NCBI GenBank assembly: GCA_964439745.1
Contig: CAYTQK010000077.1
Span: 1 to 12,546, forward strand
DNA length: 12,546 bases
Direction of reading: 5' to 3'
Source of the DNA: CAYTQK01 sp964439745
GTDB taxonomy: Bacteria; Desulfobacterota; Desulfobacteria; Desulfobacterales; Desulfosudaceae
Part shown: one piece after another, positions 11,544-12,546 of the stretch
Layout: each line of letters starts with the position of its first letter
Position numbering within the stretch: position 1 is the first letter of the stretch
Translations under genes and position numbers: made by a program
Notes under the pieces: model-generated
Told to the model about the DNA's origin: nothing
The model's input: the letters and a program-made list of their open reading frames with translations, nothing else
Databases searched by the model: none

Positions 11544-12546
11544 TCAGTCCAGTTCAAAGGCTCTTTCGCCGTGAATGGCGCTGTCCAGCCCCATAATCTC
11601 ATCATCCCGCTCCACGCGCAAGCCGCCGCACACCAAACGGGTGACATAGACGATGGCCAGGGTGCCCACGGCGGTAAAGGCGATGGTGGCCACGATGGAA
11701 ATGGCCTGGATGCCGAGCTGGGCGGGATTGCCGTAAAACAGCCCCCGGGCGCCCTCGGTGATGGCCGGGCTGGCGAACAATCCCGTGGCCAGGGCACCCC
11801 AGATGCCGCAGATGCCGTGCACGCCAAAGGCGTCCAGGGAGTCGTCGTAGCCGATTTTGTGCTTGATGACGGCCACGCTGTAAAAGCCCAGCAGTCCGGC
11901 TACCAGGCCGATCACCAAAGAAGCCGGCAGATTGACAAAACCGGCCGCCGGGGTAATGGCCACCAGGCCGGCCACCACGCCGGAGGCCAGGCCGAGCACG
12001 GTGGGTTTCTTGCTGACCACCCACTCGGCGAACATCCAGGCCATGGCGGCCATGGCGGCCGAAGTGTTGGTCACCAGGAAGGCCGAGCCGGCAATACCGT
12101 CGGCGGCCAGGGCCGAGCCGGCATTGAAGCCGAACCAGCCGAACCAGAGCAGGGCCGCGCCCAGGGCGGTCAGGGTGATGCTGGAGGGAAACATGGCCTC
12201 CTTGCCGTAGCCTTCCCGCTTGCCCAGCACCAGGGCCAGCACCAGCCCGGCGATGCCGGCGTTGATGTGGACAACGTTGCCGCCGGCAAAATCCAGGGCC
12301 CCCATTTCGCCCATCCAGCCGCCGCCCCAGACCCAATGGGCAATGGGGCAGTAGATCAGGGTCAGCCAGAGCACGGCAAAGACGATCCAGGCGGAAAATT
12401 TCATGCGGTCCACCACCGAGCCCAGGACCAGGGCCACGGTGATGCCGGCAAAGGGCAGCGGAAAGAGGACAAAGCTGGAAGTGGGAATGGGTCCGGACAG
12501 GCCGGTGGTTCCGATACCGTTGAACACCAGGCAATCACGGACGCCG
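11544..12546 (-). CDS. amtB: ammonium transporter Amt, copy 2, N-terminus beyond the window
   Basis: The frame is open to the right edge and ends with TGA at 11544-11546, leaving about 333 residues, roughly the last three quarters of an Amt protein. Visible marks are FPLPFAGITVALVLGSVVDR, DFAGGNVVHINAGIAG with the first pore His (codon 12267-12269), LWFGWFGFNAGSAL, and FGVHGICGIWGALATG with the second pore His (codon 11817-11819). The tail LRVERDDEIMGLDSAIHGE is the usual PII-contacting end, and is shorter than that of copy 1. The two transporters differ clearly in sequence (for example VVHINAGIAG against VVHSVGGWAA), so they are old paralogs or separately acquired rather than a recent duplication. 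The apparent GTG start at 12527 is not real, since the frame continues upstream without a stop. Confidence 0.95.
   Translation of the reverse strand, partial: GVRDCLVFNGIGTTGLSGPIPTSSFVLFPLPFAGITVALVLGSVVDRMKFSAWIVFAVLWLTLIYCPIAHWVWGGGWMGEMGALDFAGGNVVHINAGIAGLVLALVLGKREGYGKEAMFPSSITLTALGAALLWFGWFGFNAGSALAADGIAGSAFLVTNTSAAMAAMAWMFAEWVVSKKPTVLGLASGVVAGLVAITPAAGFVNLPASLVIGLVAGLLGFYSVAVIKHKIGYDDSLDAFGVHGICGIWGALATGLFASPAITEGARGLFYGNPAQLGIQAISIVATIAFTAVGTLAIVYVTRLVCGGLRVERDDEIMGLDSAIHGERAFELD

Overview
The window is about 12.5 kb of GC-rich bacterial DNA. Gene content and style point to a Desulfobacterota (former Deltaproteobacteria) anaerobe, probably close to the Desulfobacterales. The clues are an ADP-forming acyl-CoA synthetase tail, a Tat-exported DUF362 protein beside a multi-cluster ferredoxin, and a response regulator with a Cys4 tail of a kind I associate with that group. 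The placement is inference. I see no rRNA, tRNA, CRISPR array, transposase or phage gene.

Layout. (1) 1-284: the 3' end of an ATP-grasp acyl-CoA synthetase, overlapping by 11 bp, convergently, a small four-helix membrane protein of unknown function (274-711, minus). (2) 837-3433: a Tat-secreted DUF362 protein and a membrane ferredoxin that fuses NapH-like and NapG-like halves; a dispersed hairpin repeat lies between them. (3) 3489-4190: a protein joining a T4 endonuclease V-like N-terminus to a DUF1722/YbgA-like domain. (4) 4298-8844: a compact plus-strand set of four genes, made of a solute-binding lipoprotein, a membrane PAS-PAS histidine kinase, an Rcp1-like single-domain response regulator and a second response regulator with a Cys4 C-terminus. 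The last three genes overlap. No transporter permease or ATPase accompanies the binding protein, so it most likely delivers a ligand signal to the kinase. (5) 8849-12546, minus strand: two ammonium-transport modules. amtB2-glnK2 (amtB2 runs off the right edge) is followed by a 553-bp spacer and then glnK1-amtB1, which ends at a strong intrinsic terminator.

The spacer between the two ammonium modules is the most informative non-coding stretch. It holds a consensus-quality sigma-54 promoter for glnK1-amtB1, an 18-bp inverted repeat about 110 bp upstream of the predicted transcription start (enhancer distance), two copies of a hairpin repeat family whose third copy is at 1775-1812, and a hairpin downstream of glnK2. 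The two copies with simple hairpins share identical flanks but have different, fully base-paired stems, which argues for selection or copying of a structured element.

No single feature proves a new system. The best candidates for something undescribed are the binding protein-kinase-two-regulator signalling set with its Cys4 output tail, the NapH-NapG fusion with an internal twin-arginine segment next to a Tat-exported DUF362 protein, and the endonuclease V-like/DUF1722 protein that lacks the usual catalytic N-terminus.
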